Shown: one piece after another, positions 34,936-44,703 of the stretch | Layout: every line of letters starts with the position of its first letter | Position numbering within the stretch: the first letter of the stretch is position 1 | DNA from: Isoetes taiwanensis | Lineage: Eukaryota; Streptophyta; Lycopodiopsida; Isoetales; Isoetaceae | Assembly: GCA_021234155.1 (NCBI GenBank) | Contig: JAJEKV010000052.1 | Location: forward strand, 2,784,254 to 2,848,253 | Length of the DNA: 64,000 nucleotides | Reading direction: 5' to 3' | Program-made: the position numbers and the translations under genes | The notes under the pieces: generated by a model | Seen by the model: only the letters and a program-made list of their open reading frames with translations | Databases searched by the model: none | Told to the model about the DNA's origin: nothing

Positions 34936-36423
34936 TTACTTTTCAAAGACCAGTTGACCATGCACACCATCATAATTTCTTTGAAGATAATCTGGTCTGC
35001 TTTTATTCACAGATGCTTCTCCAGGTGTACAGCTAACAATTGTATCAGATTTTTCAGTCAAGTCTTCAATAATATTACAACTGTTAGATGTACTACCTCT
35101 CCTAACTTGAGGAGGGAGGTAACTTTCACTCCCATAGTTGGTCTTTTGAGTCTGAAAAGAGGAAGACTTCTGCTCCACATCAGGTTTTTTATTGAATTTC
35201 TTCTCCTTAAGCATTATTTCACATACTTCAACAAGTTTTGTATTGCCGAAAGTCTTAGCAATGTCACAGTTGGAGTTAACAGCCAGTTTGTTTGTCATCT
35301 TAATCATCGTATCCCGCACATGTAAATAAGCAAGCTGAGCCATAACTGGCTGTTTAAGGTTCTGTCTGATATAATGCAGAAAATAGCCCATTTTTCCAGC
35401 CATGGAAAACCTGGGGTAAACAAGCTCCAAGTGGTTGAATACAAACCATATTGCTTGGTCAAACCAAGTAATTGAGTCAGGGCAGCCAGTATCAGGCAAG
35501 CAGCTACATTTGATGTATGGACTCCAGCTTCTCCATATCTTGTGTAAATAAGCATACCCCCTCTCAGTATCAGGGTATCCCATATGGGCTTTCACAAACA
35601 GAGTTATCCCATTATTCATAATGCATTTCTTATCAAACAAGTTCGGCCCAAATGGGAAGTCCACCTCAAGATTATCAATAATCTTAACCATGTTATCGGT
35701 ATCCTTAATAATACTATCCATTTCATCTTCCTTAATGTCAGCCATCAGCATCCACGCTTTAGCACTGATTGGAGCTAGAATACTGAAATTGTTGCTCCTC
35801 CATAGGCCCTGCTGAAACTCTTCACCAAGCCATTCTATCGCCCTTTCAGAGATAATAGGGAACCTTCGGCAATTGTTCAGGGTTAATCTCACCAGGTTTT
35901 CTTTGGAACATCCCTTCAGATTTGCTTCCACTTCTTTCTTCATGAGGTCTATGTCATCCTTTGGGATGAATTTTGCAAATCCTTGGGTGGTCTCTCCTTC
36001 ATCCACACTACATTCAACCTGCTTCCCTTTGTTCTCTTTAACAAATGTATTATCTTTGAGCTTATGCACCTTTTCCAAGTATGTTACCCCAATTTTGCAT
36101 TCCATAGACAACATGTCATCAAGATCAGTACGATCTGCTAGTATATCTTGTGTATCACAAAACAGTTGTTGGATCATACCTTTGCATTCGTTCAATCTCA
36201 TACCTTTCTGGTCCATTAATATGAAAGTCTCCATCCAAGCACTAAACCCCAGGTGAATAATAGGAGAGAACTGACCAGCTCCAAGGTTCTTGTTTAGGGT
36301 CAGCAACAAGTTATGAATCTCAGCGTTGGGGATCAAACATAATATAGCCTGGACAGCATTATTAGGTGGAGACCCCACCTCCCCATATCCCAGATCCAGC
36401 AAGTACTTTGTCCAGTTAGTTCT
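34936..36423 (-). CDS. ORF2 protein, E10, function unknown
   Basis: An open frame of about 495 codons starts right after the acceptor TTTTTTCATGTAG|AGA in phase 0, reading RTNWTKYLLDLGYGEVG. It has no obvious ATG of its own, so it should be the second coding exon after the MPKGVY exon. It aligns over its whole length with E16 ORF2. Shared blocks are LCLIPN-EIH, ILADRTDLDDML, RFPIIS-AIEWLGEEF, GITLFVKAHM, a CxCx4C cluster (CSCLPDTGC), WLDQAIW and VRD-MIK-TNKLAV. The last 100 residues are polar and diverged. It is not recognised; a structural or RNA-binding role would fit but is a guess. It ends AAAAGTAAGGAT, where the stop overlaps a possible donor. Confidence 0.7.
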   Translation of the reverse strand, partial: RTNWTKYLLDLGYGEVGSPPNNAVQAILCLIPNAEIHNLLLTLNKNLGAGQFSPIIHLGFSAWMETFILMDQKGMRLNECKGMIQQLFCDTQDILADRTDLDDMLSMECKIGVTYLEKVHKLKDNTFVKENKGKQVECSVDEGETTQGFAKFIPKDDIDLMKKEVEANLKGCSKENLVRLTLNNCRRFPIISERAIEWLGEEFQQGLWRSNNFSILAPISAKAWMLMADIKEDEMDSIIKDTDNMVKIIDNLEVDFPFGPNLFDKKCIMNNGITLFVKAHMGYPDTERGYAYLHKIWRSWSPYIKCSCLPDTGCPDSITWFDQAIWFVFNHLELVYPRFSMAGKMGYFLHYIRQNLKQPVMAQLAYLHVRDTMIKMTNKLAVNSNCDIAKTFGNTKLVEVCEIMLKEKKFNKKPDVEQKSSSFQTQKTNYGSESYLPPQVRRGSTSNSCNIIEDLTEKSDTIVSCTPGEASVNKSRPDYLQRNYDGVHGQLVFEK

Positions 36424-37182
36424 CTACATGAAAAAATGCAAAAAGTAAGTAATCCAAACCACTCCAGCATTACTCATTGATATTGAGAGGATTATCTGTG
36501 TTTGTTGGATAACTCCAACAAATGGAAATCACAATTTCTTCTTGTTAATGTTTACGTCAAAATTTTACTGTTATATGAACCAGTCATAAAAACAGCTCCA
36601 TCTAAGAAGTAAACTGTCCAAAAATATCCATCCTAGTATTAACTAGGCCACAGCATAAAGCAACCCTCAATATATTGGTCAACAACTTATATTACTAGCT
36701 TTCCATAACTAATTTTCACAAATTTCCATTCACGTTATCCCATTGTCATTTTACAAATCATATTTTTTCACTTCTCAACTTTTGCATATCCTTTTTTTCT
36801 TTGAACTTTTAATATCATTACATTATCCAACATACAATCTGATAATATGATCTCAAATAAAAATTCCCGATATATTCATTGTTCACTTATGTTACATTAT
36901 ATCCGTTCAGCTTTACCCTGTTTAAATGCTCAATCATTTCAGCTTATAGTACTTTAAAATTTCATTTGTTCCAACCATCATAGACTGCCAAAACTGCAGT
37001 GACTACTCACTATTAGAGAAACCATACATTTAAGTAGCTTTTCCATAAAGTATTAAGCTACGCAGTGTTCTTGCATTATAGAACGATCTCACCATGTCCA
37101 TAGTCAGTATGACATGTTATGTTTTGGTAATAACTCTTCGTATCCTCATTGTGTAACCCGAAAGCCTTAAAAAGAACTTGTA

Positions 37183-37299
37183 GGAGGAGATGTTTAGGTT
37201 ACCTGCATCCAACCAATACACTAATTAGCAATAATATGGTAAAAGTGCAAGGGACGTCAGGTAAGCATTTAAACATCTCGGCTCTTCGCCCTTCACCTA
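37183..37299 (-). promoter_or_regulatory. PK pseudoknot, E10
   Basis: Same arms as the E9 coding type, without its CAG/CTG damage: arm b GAGAUGUUUA-GCUUACCUG against CAGGUAACC-UAAACAUCUC. A possible exon from 37202 down to 37093 (110 bases) lies between UGCAG| and |GTGAGATC. Confidence 0.68.
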
Positions 37300-38406
37300 A
37301 TTATTCAATAAGTATTACGGGTCAGAACCTCTGGACCCCATTAACTATGCAGTTAGCCCAGCAAGTACGAAATAACAAGTGGTCTTTAATTTCCAATCAG
37401 CTGTTTACCACAGTAGATCAACCATTTTTCAATATCTATCTTCCAATAGACCACACATTTAGCTGAAACATTTCCTTCTTCCCATACATGTAGTATACAG
37501 TTATCTTAACTTTTTTAATCATTATACTAGTGCCCCCTTAACTGATAACATGATTTAAAACCTCTGTAGAGACGATTCATAGCATGACCATTCCACAAAT
37601 TATGCATCTAAGCATACAGTCCTACTAATAACCTGTGTATAAAGCCATAGATTAAGTCCACATACAGTCCATCCAGGCATCCTTTTATGATTGTGCAAGA
37701 AAAATATGATTCTCTAAAAGACCTTCCTAACTTGTCAATTTTCCGGCTGCCCAAAACAAGTTCATATGCATTCTTATAGTCTGCATTTTCTTGCATCTGT
37801 TAAATGCATCCAGAGCCACCCAATACATTAAGATCATGCAGGCCCTGCTTATGCATTTCTTTAAGACAAATGTAGACGACCATAAAAGGTAGTATGGCAT
37901 TTTATCATTAATAAGGCAGCATCTATCTGCAACTATAACATTCTATTAGCATAAACAAGTAGCTTGAGATGTAATGTGAATAAACCAATCCATCAATCTG
38001 AGGTATGTGAACAATATAGCGGATGTAAATATCTATTATGTATAAGCATGGCAGCATATCGTTCCTACCCCAAGACTCTTCCTTATGTGTAGCCAATAAT
38101 AACCACAGTCATCGCATGCATATATTTAAAACAACACATAATACATTCCATATCAAGCCCACTGTTTTAAGGCCCATATCTCATCAGACAATCGCATACA
38201 AGCAATATGGACTGTACCAGACTCTCCATCTATCGTAATCTATCAGCACACACAACCCATATAGCCTTAACTTCGCCCATTGGATTACTAGGCGACATGC
38301 AAAGCAGGCTTATCTCTGTTCTAGCCGCAGCATATGTTAAAGACCATGCATTGTCTGAGAAAGCATAGGGAAAGAAGGAAAAGAAACTCTTTGAGCCAAA
38401 TGAAAC

Positions 38407-38574
38407 CTGTTTTGGTTCGCTCCTTTCACTAGCAGCAGCTCGGACGTCTCTTGCAACAATAGCTTGCCTCCCACCACCATTATTTGGCCCACGAAATCTT
38501 CTGTAAGGGAAGTTACCAGCTTGCTGGGCTCTGCTCCTGTTACCTGGCTGCCTTGTGTAGACACCTTTCGGCAT
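38407..38574 (-). CDS. First exon, MPKGVY basic protein, E10
   Basis: The same 56 codons as in E9, ending RSEPKQ at CAG|GTTTCC. A third-position change in the exon (GGCTTGCC for GGCTGCC-like bases near 38463) keeps the protein. It joins in phase 0 to ORF2 at 36423. Confidence 0.62.
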
Positions 38575-39356
38575 TTTTCTCAGAGTAACGACGAATAGCA
38601 GTATCACTAGGAGGTTTTTGAGCGGTAGAGCATATAGCAGAGAGCAAACAAGGTGCAAGTAACTTATCCTACCCGCCGGACTTATGATATAAGGAACTGC
38701 TTAAGTCATATCACATATACGAAAATAAAGTCCTGGTCATACCTCATAAATTCGGCCAGCGCAATCACTACACAATATTTGGTATCCATCTTGATTTCGA
38801 GTTCTTCACCAAGGTCCCGAGCCGTCAACATTAAATGAAGTCTGGCTGATTACTTTGGGTCTAATCAAAAGCATACCCATTACATTAATTTAACAAAATA
38901 TCCATATTTTAATAAATATGAGACCATGGTTTTTATTCTTAGATATTGGTGTACACCCTTCGAAATACAACTCCACCATAAGATTTTATACCAACAAGTA
39001 TGTTCCAGGGGCCCCAACAACATAGGCCCTGAAGTTAAACATACTTACTACTTCATCTAGTCATAATAGTTATGTGGCATTAAACATATGATTCTGCAAA
39101 CACAACTTAGTGCATAAGCCAATGGTCCAACACCTTTGTTTCTAAGCATCCCACGCTTTAAGACATTTGAGCAGCACCTAGAATTTCATGTACCCAAACA
39201 TATATTGAGCATCTCTATGTCCCATTTTCTTAATCATATAATGTAGTAAACCTTTATAAACACTAGTGCATGATATCCCTGACATCCAGTAATAGTGGTA
39301 CCATGTGTCTTTCTAGCAAAACCACTTGGTACAATCTCAAAATATCACACAGATTT

Positions 39357-39372
39357 ATTTCTTTTTCTTCTT
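39357..39372. repeat. Short AAG-rich tail of E11
   Basis: TTTCTTTTTCTTCTT, as at 31963, marks the head-to-tail junction of E10 and E11. Confidence 0.75.
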
Positions 39373-41621
39373 CCCACAGCCCACCCTCGAGCAGTAGGAT
39401 CCATCACATCAATGGATGTAGGGTATAGGACCCTCCATCCATGATGGATGGGGTCCTACTACCCTACAACCTTATTCAAGCAAATTCTTCATGTCTTTTA
39501 TGTTAAATGCAAGACCAGGAAACTTGTTAGTGTTGAGCATCCTATGTACATTCTCCATAAGGTCATCCTTATGAAAGCCATTATGCACAAACTCTTGTAT
39601 TAGCTCATTCAAATCCGCTGCAGCTGCAACATGGCTACTGTGCACATATAAATAAGGCAGAATTTGAGAGATGATTACTCGGCTAGCGTTCAAATATGGC
39701 CGGCAACCGGAAGCATGGATAAATTTTATCATCTCAAATGGAAGTTTATTCCGCTTATCATATCTTGTAGTCTTAAATAACCCAGCCACATGATCTATCA
39801 CTTCAATGGTAACATTAAGGAAGTTACCTTTATAACCCACCAATCCTGTATTATCTTCTCTCGCTCTGTATTCAGTCTCATTTTTGATATGCAAGACCTT
39901 CAGATTATATATATTGAAACTTTCACTATTGTCCTGGCCATTTAAGAAAAATTCTTCCAGGCCACCACCATTGGGAATGCATACATCATCCATGTATCTT
40001 CTTGCATCCCTAAATTTTAAAATATCTTTGAATCTTCCAGCTTTAGCAAGTCTTTCAATATGAAGCATTTCAAAGAATGACAAGTAAATATTACACCAAT
40101 CAGGGGAACATGCCGAAACCCATCGGAATTCCACATGCCTGCCTCCATACATTAGATCCTTGAATTATAAAGCAGTTGCATAAAAGCCACGTATTCAGCT
40201 CATAAAATTCATCTTTAGTCATGCAAATCCAGCCACCATCATCTTTCTTTTTACTGTCCCAGCCACCAACAATGTCATCCTTTATTATTTTGAACCAGAA
40301 TTTACATTCATCATGGTTTCCACTCATATATCCTACTGCCATATTGATTACTTTTTTGATCACCAAGCATATCCCATCCTCCCCAATCAAGGGAATGTTC
40401 TCATAGCACTTGGAGATATCAGCAGTGTAAATATCATGTATCTTAGAAGGCAGATTGAGCATAAAATCATATATTGAATTAACAATCCAGAAAGGATTAA
40501 CACATCCTGGCAACAATACATTTACTATACTAAGCCTATGCATGTATGCCCCAGGCAGAACCTCCAAAAGGCCTTTCAATCCTCTTGTAACTATTTTTGC
40601 AGGGAGTGTAAATATGGTATTATTCGCATTTGTGATCCATCTATAGTCTGCCTTATGAGCCTTGTATGTGCCCAACAAATAGGGAATCTTATCATTATAC
40701 TGACCAACCAAGTGGAATTTACCTTCCAGCTCACTGCTTAATCTTTTTATCAGCAATTCTTTATCTATCTTACATTTCTCGAAATCATTTCCATTAAGTC
40801 GCAGCCTAGCCATCTCTCTAATATGCCAGGGGCATATGAATGATGGCACATTTGTTGCCTTGTCGACCCCTGCTATATACAAGTTACGTACTAACCAATC
40901 AATGCATGCTAGTACCTTGACATCTTCGATCACACATTTAATCTTCTTCATATTTTTAAAAAACTTGACAGCATCATGCCCAATGTTCTTAATCAGATTC
41001 TGAATTATGCTCCTCCTTTCATAGGGGTGCAGTAATCTACCTCTGCCCTCATGGAATGTAAACAGATCCTCAAAACCTCTATTAAGATCAGTCATAAATT
41101 CATCCATATTTAAAGGTCTATCTGGTATGAAATTTAAGCCTTTCTTTAGCATATTTCTGAGTCCTTTCGATTTTACAATGCTGAGGTCTAAAGTTCTCAC
41201 ATGACCCACTTTTTTATCAATAAATTTTGCCATACCTGGTTTATGGCAGACACAATGCGGTACCTGGTCATCAGCAAATATCTTATATATCGGTCAATTT
41301 ATCATCATATTTCCAACCGAAACTTGAATCATCCACAATATGAGTTCCAAAATCCCCAAGCCTTAGAACAACATATTCTTTGAAGTGTTTACGAATATCC
41401 ACTTTATCAATGACTTTCGATGAGAACAAGAAGTGTGCCCTTACCTTCTTTTTAATAACCACATTGGCCTTCATCAAAGTTTTTCGGCCATCATGACCTC
41501 GTCCAATACTTCTGTCGTTGTCATCCATATTCTGCATGACAAAGCATCTATGAGAACTATATAACTTAGTGAGTCATCATAATCACTATTTCAGAAATCG
41601 TGACATCTATATTCATAAGAC
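39373..41621 (-). mobile_element. E11, 5'-truncated coding-family copy
   Basis: This contains T (39373-39468) and the RT, and is cut at 41621 just upstream of the RT start, where CATAAGACT joins AGTTGATC of E12. The two sides share ACT at the break. ORF2 and everything upstream are missing. Confidence 0.8.
39472..41528 (-). pseudogene. Reverse transcriptase, E11, three pieces
   Basis: Near-identical to E10 RT. It is open through 40100-41233, including the stretch where E10 is broken, but has an extra C near 40113 inside motif B (splitting QACGIPMGF from ACSPDW) and a deletion of about 14 bases near 41287. Since E9, E10 and E11 each carry different breaks, the family consensus is a complete RT. 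Confidence 0.8.
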
Positions 41622-41630
41622 TAGTTGATC

Positions 41631-41659
41631 TTTTTTTCTTCTTCTTCTTCTTTTTCTTC
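41631..41659. repeat. CTT-rich tail of E12
   Basis: Seven T residues, four to five CTT units, then TTTTTCTTC. The same impure tract occurs at 44672-44703. Confidence 0.85.
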
Positions 41660-41757
41660 GCCCACAACCCTCCCTCGGGTAGTTGAGCACTTCTTCTCAT
41701 GGAAGTTAAGGAGTAGGACCCCTCTTCCATGGGAAGAAGGGCCCTACTACCTTACTG
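41660..41757 (-). promoter_or_regulatory. T module, E12
   Basis: On the - strand GUAGGGCCC-UUCUUCC pairs GGAAGA-GGGGUCCUAC, using G-U pairs that fail on the opposite strand. The terminal hairpin CAAC-ACCC closes on GGGU-UG around GAGGGA, where E4 has ACAUCCC/GGGAUGU. Confidence 0.65.
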
Positions 41758-41979
41758 CCAAGAAAGCATTTTTTGTAATGTCATCTTAATGCATTCTTTG
41801 TATCCATATCACGTGCTCAAACCGTTATGGTATTATACTGCACTCAATCTGGTAAAATATTCATGTATATGGATGGGGCACAATGGGCCAACATCCACTT
41901 CATATAGAGTGGCTCAGTGGGCCAGAAACATCATGTTTGATATGATGTTCTTAAAGTCTTATGATAAAACCTTAGACTA

Positions 41980-42198
41980 TTAGTTCTCAGCCATATTCAA
42001 CGGCTTATGTAATATCTTCATGTAATCAGATCCGTTTTTCCAGAAAATAAGTGGCATACAATCTGACCTGGACAATCCTTTATTGAAGCATATATCAGCA
42101 AATCTCCAGAGCATATCCGATATAATACTGGAGATAACCCGAGGTCCAACAGATGCTTGAACCATCTTTTGTTTTTCTACATAGTCATAATTCAGCAA
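41980..42198 (-). CDS. Short divergent ORF2-like 3' exon, E12
   Basis: An open frame of about 72 codons begins LLNYDYVEKQKMVQ and lies just after K and an ATTACAG acceptor, the position where ORF2 starts in E10 (LLDLGYGEVG). The first residues can be aligned with ORF2 and the rest cannot. It is either a shortened ORF2 that has drifted or chance. The identical frame is in E13. Confidence 0.3.
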   Translation of the reverse strand: MLNYDYVEKQKMVQASVGPRVISSIISDMLWRFADICFNKGLSRSDCMPLIFWKNGSDYMKILHKPLNMAEN

Positions 42199-43077
42199 GT
42201 TAGCATCTGTAATACATACACCGAATTATGAATTATGAATTGACAATTTAAGGATAAGCTATGTCTTGTTGGACTTGTCCAACAAAAAGGAAGTCACAAT
42301 TTCTTCTTATTTACAGTTCACATCTAGATTTACACAATATAATGTACAATTTACAATTACAATGCTCCATTCAAGATGCAAACCAAACCCAAAATATCCT
42401 TCCTGGCTTTTACCCCAGGCCATAGCTAAGGGACTTCCTTAAATTGCCATCACCTTGAGTACATCATACGTTTTCCACTATTTTTCTTAATTCGCTATGA
42501 TATTATGGCCCATTAACAACTACAATTTCATATCTCATACCTAAAGCTTATGTATTCTCCGTGTTGCAATCCACTATACTCCTATTATGTACAATACAAA
42601 TTTCCATTCTCAACAAATATTCAGCTGTATTTCCAACTTTATTTCTTTTCTTTGTTTACATTGAAAAGTCATCTTTCCATTCATAATGCATCAAATACAC
42701 ATTCTTTCAAAACCAAAACCTTTTACATTTTTTCGTATCACTGTTTACATACTCAATTATAAAATATAGCAAGTTTATTTTCATATCAAAGATCCATCTT
42801 ATTTCTGTTTTAATGTCATAAATCAAAATTCACTATTTGTGACTTCAAACACCTTGCACATATCTGTTTTACAGCAAAACAATAGCTCAAAGATTCTATC
42901 ACTCTTATCCATTTCCACAATCGTAATAAATCCTTAGAAAGTTATTTGGAATAATCTCACCAAGCTTTGTGTAGGCAGCGCCATAGAATTTCTTCAATTG
43001 AAGTAGACATTCAGCATTCTACTTCATCTTTTTGTAGCCCAATGCGTGCTACACCTAAACCTTGACAAAAGAATAGG

Positions 43078-43190
43078 AGAAGATGTCCTGGTTACCTGCA
43101 CCCAAACAGACCAATATTAGCATGAAAATGGTAATAAGGAAAGGGGCGTCAGGTAAGCTAAAGAACATCTTGGCTTATCGCCCTTCACCT
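43078..43190 (-). promoter_or_regulatory. PK pseudoknot, E12
   Basis: Arm b AAGAUGU...UUACCUG pairs CAGGUAA...ACAUCUU; arm a AAGGGCG pairs CGCCCCUU. The branch point is UGCUAAU and the splice site UGCAG|GUAACC. Confidence 0.65.
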
Positions 43191-44671
43191 ACTTTTGGCA
43201 AAGTTTCTGGCAGATTTTAAGCCATGTATTATGTTAGCTCAAAAGAAACCATCTTATTTATAATATTTTCAAGCTGACTATGGTTGCTTACCACAACCGC
43301 TAGTAGATCAGTTCTTATCATGTATTAATCTAAAAGAATCATCATTAATCAGAAACATACACTTGGTTTTAACCGCCAAATACCGTACAGCAGCCATGCC
43401 ATGGAGATGTCTTAAACCTTTTGTAATATTCCCAGTTTTTCAGCTTTCCATATGCTCTATTACTAGCATACTTAAAAATCAGAAATTGACAAACTGGTAC
43501 ACAGATAATGACAATGGCCTTGCCACAGTACCATTAAACAACAAGCAGCCAAACTAGGCTAAGAATATACTCTATTCATCAGATTTTCTGTTCTAAGTTA
43601 AGCTTGCCTATGCATTTAAACAAAACATCCCTTGAAGAAACTAAACTTCAGCCATAGAAAGCTCTAAATCTGTTTCTTATGTTGCAAGCCAGAACTGATT
43701 CCAGTTATACTAGCAACCTCTACTTCATTTTGCATCTGGATTCATACCAACACATATTTTTTCATCCAAAAAATATCAAGAACTCTGACCTGATGGGCGC
43801 CTCCCTGAGAATCAATACTTGGTCTTCGAATATTTGATGGTGCATTCCACTATGGCGCATTCCCAACTGTGGCTTCTAGCCTTCACAAATGCGCTTTGTA
43901 TTGTATATGCATTCGCCTGACATTTCTTGGACTGCCATTTCGTGGCATAGATCAACCGATTCACCTTTATTTCATGGCTCACAAGCTGAACAGAGGATTG
44001 ATGCATGTCCTATTGTAACGGCAGCATTCCAAGCCGCTTCTATAGGAGTAAAACTAGCTGGGTATGGAGCGTCCATACATAACCACGCTGAAACCAAGCT
44101 TTCACGACCAGATTTGCGGCTAGGGGTTCCAAAATAAGACATCACAAAGCATCTTCCGTTAGGTTACCAATACTCAATATCCACGTTTAGTATACAATAC
44201 CAATATTCAATAGCCAAAACAGAATATTGAGTCGTCAAAATTAAATTAAGCCTTTAAAGTCCTCACCTCTTTTAGACCAACTATTCCAAGCTTTAAATGC
44301 ATCCTTGGTGAAAGGTCCATCATGCAATCCTTACCGTATCATTAAATATTGGGTCAACATTGAAGATGCACTTCGTCTCCATTTAATTCTTTGGGTCATA
44401 AGGTCCACGACCCACACATATTAAATTATTGTGTCAATTCTAGAGTATAACAAAACAATGTACCACCTTTAAGTCCCATCGTCCTCTCACCTCTAACTTA
44501 TAGTCCTTAAGGACAATAATTATCATGTAATAAATGCCCTTATGTCTTAAATCACCTTTCCAATCCCTTACACCATCTTAACAATTTCTTTATATCTTAG
44601 CTCATGATCATCCACCAACATTTGCAAAAATTCAACACATACCTTATTTTCCTTTTGCTCACACTAGTTGA

Positions 44672-44703
44672 TCTTTTTTTCTTCTTCTTCTTCTTTTTCT
44701 TCG
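44672..44703. repeat. CTT-rich tail of E13
   Basis: Copy of 41631-41659 at the junction of the tandem pair. Confidence 0.85.

Larger units (their letters stand above)
31981..39363 (-). mobile_element. E10, full-length coding-family element (7.39-kb unit)
   Basis: This is the most complete unit of its family. It holds a 5' region (38575-39363), first exon (38407-38574), intron with PK (37183-37299), GTGAGATC box (about 37085-37092) and H (36632-36647), K (36501-36522), ORF2 (34936-36423), linker, RT (32078-34148) and T (31981-32075). E11 begins directly after it, head to tail. The intron from donor to ORF2 acceptor is about 1.98 kb. No long terminal repeats and no tyrosine recombinase or integrase reading frame are seen. 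Confidence 0.82.
41660..44671 (-). mobile_element. E12, non-autonomous copy, first of a 3.04-kb tandem pair
   Basis: Modules: T (41660-41757), a short divergent 3' exon (41980-42198), K (42266-42285, TTGTTGG pairs CCAACAA), H (42402-42419), the GTGAGATT box (about 42953-42962) and PK (43078-43190). A first-exon donor candidate CAG|GTCAGA at about 43792 follows in-frame codons GGAHQ, but an upstream stop closes that frame after about 20 codons. The rest, 43200-44671, has no gene I can support. Confidence 0.75.

Noticed and set aside
37183-37299. HDV-like, hammerhead or twister ribozyme
   Set aside because: The arm order recalls HDV, but there is no P3 hairpin between arm b and arm a'. I found no CUGANGA/GAAA hammerhead core here or near H, and no twister consensus.
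31981-39363. LTR or DIRS-type retrotransposon
   Set aside because: The terminal similarity comes from tandem arrangement of whole units; no LTR with a primer-binding site, no protease, integrase or tyrosine recombinase.
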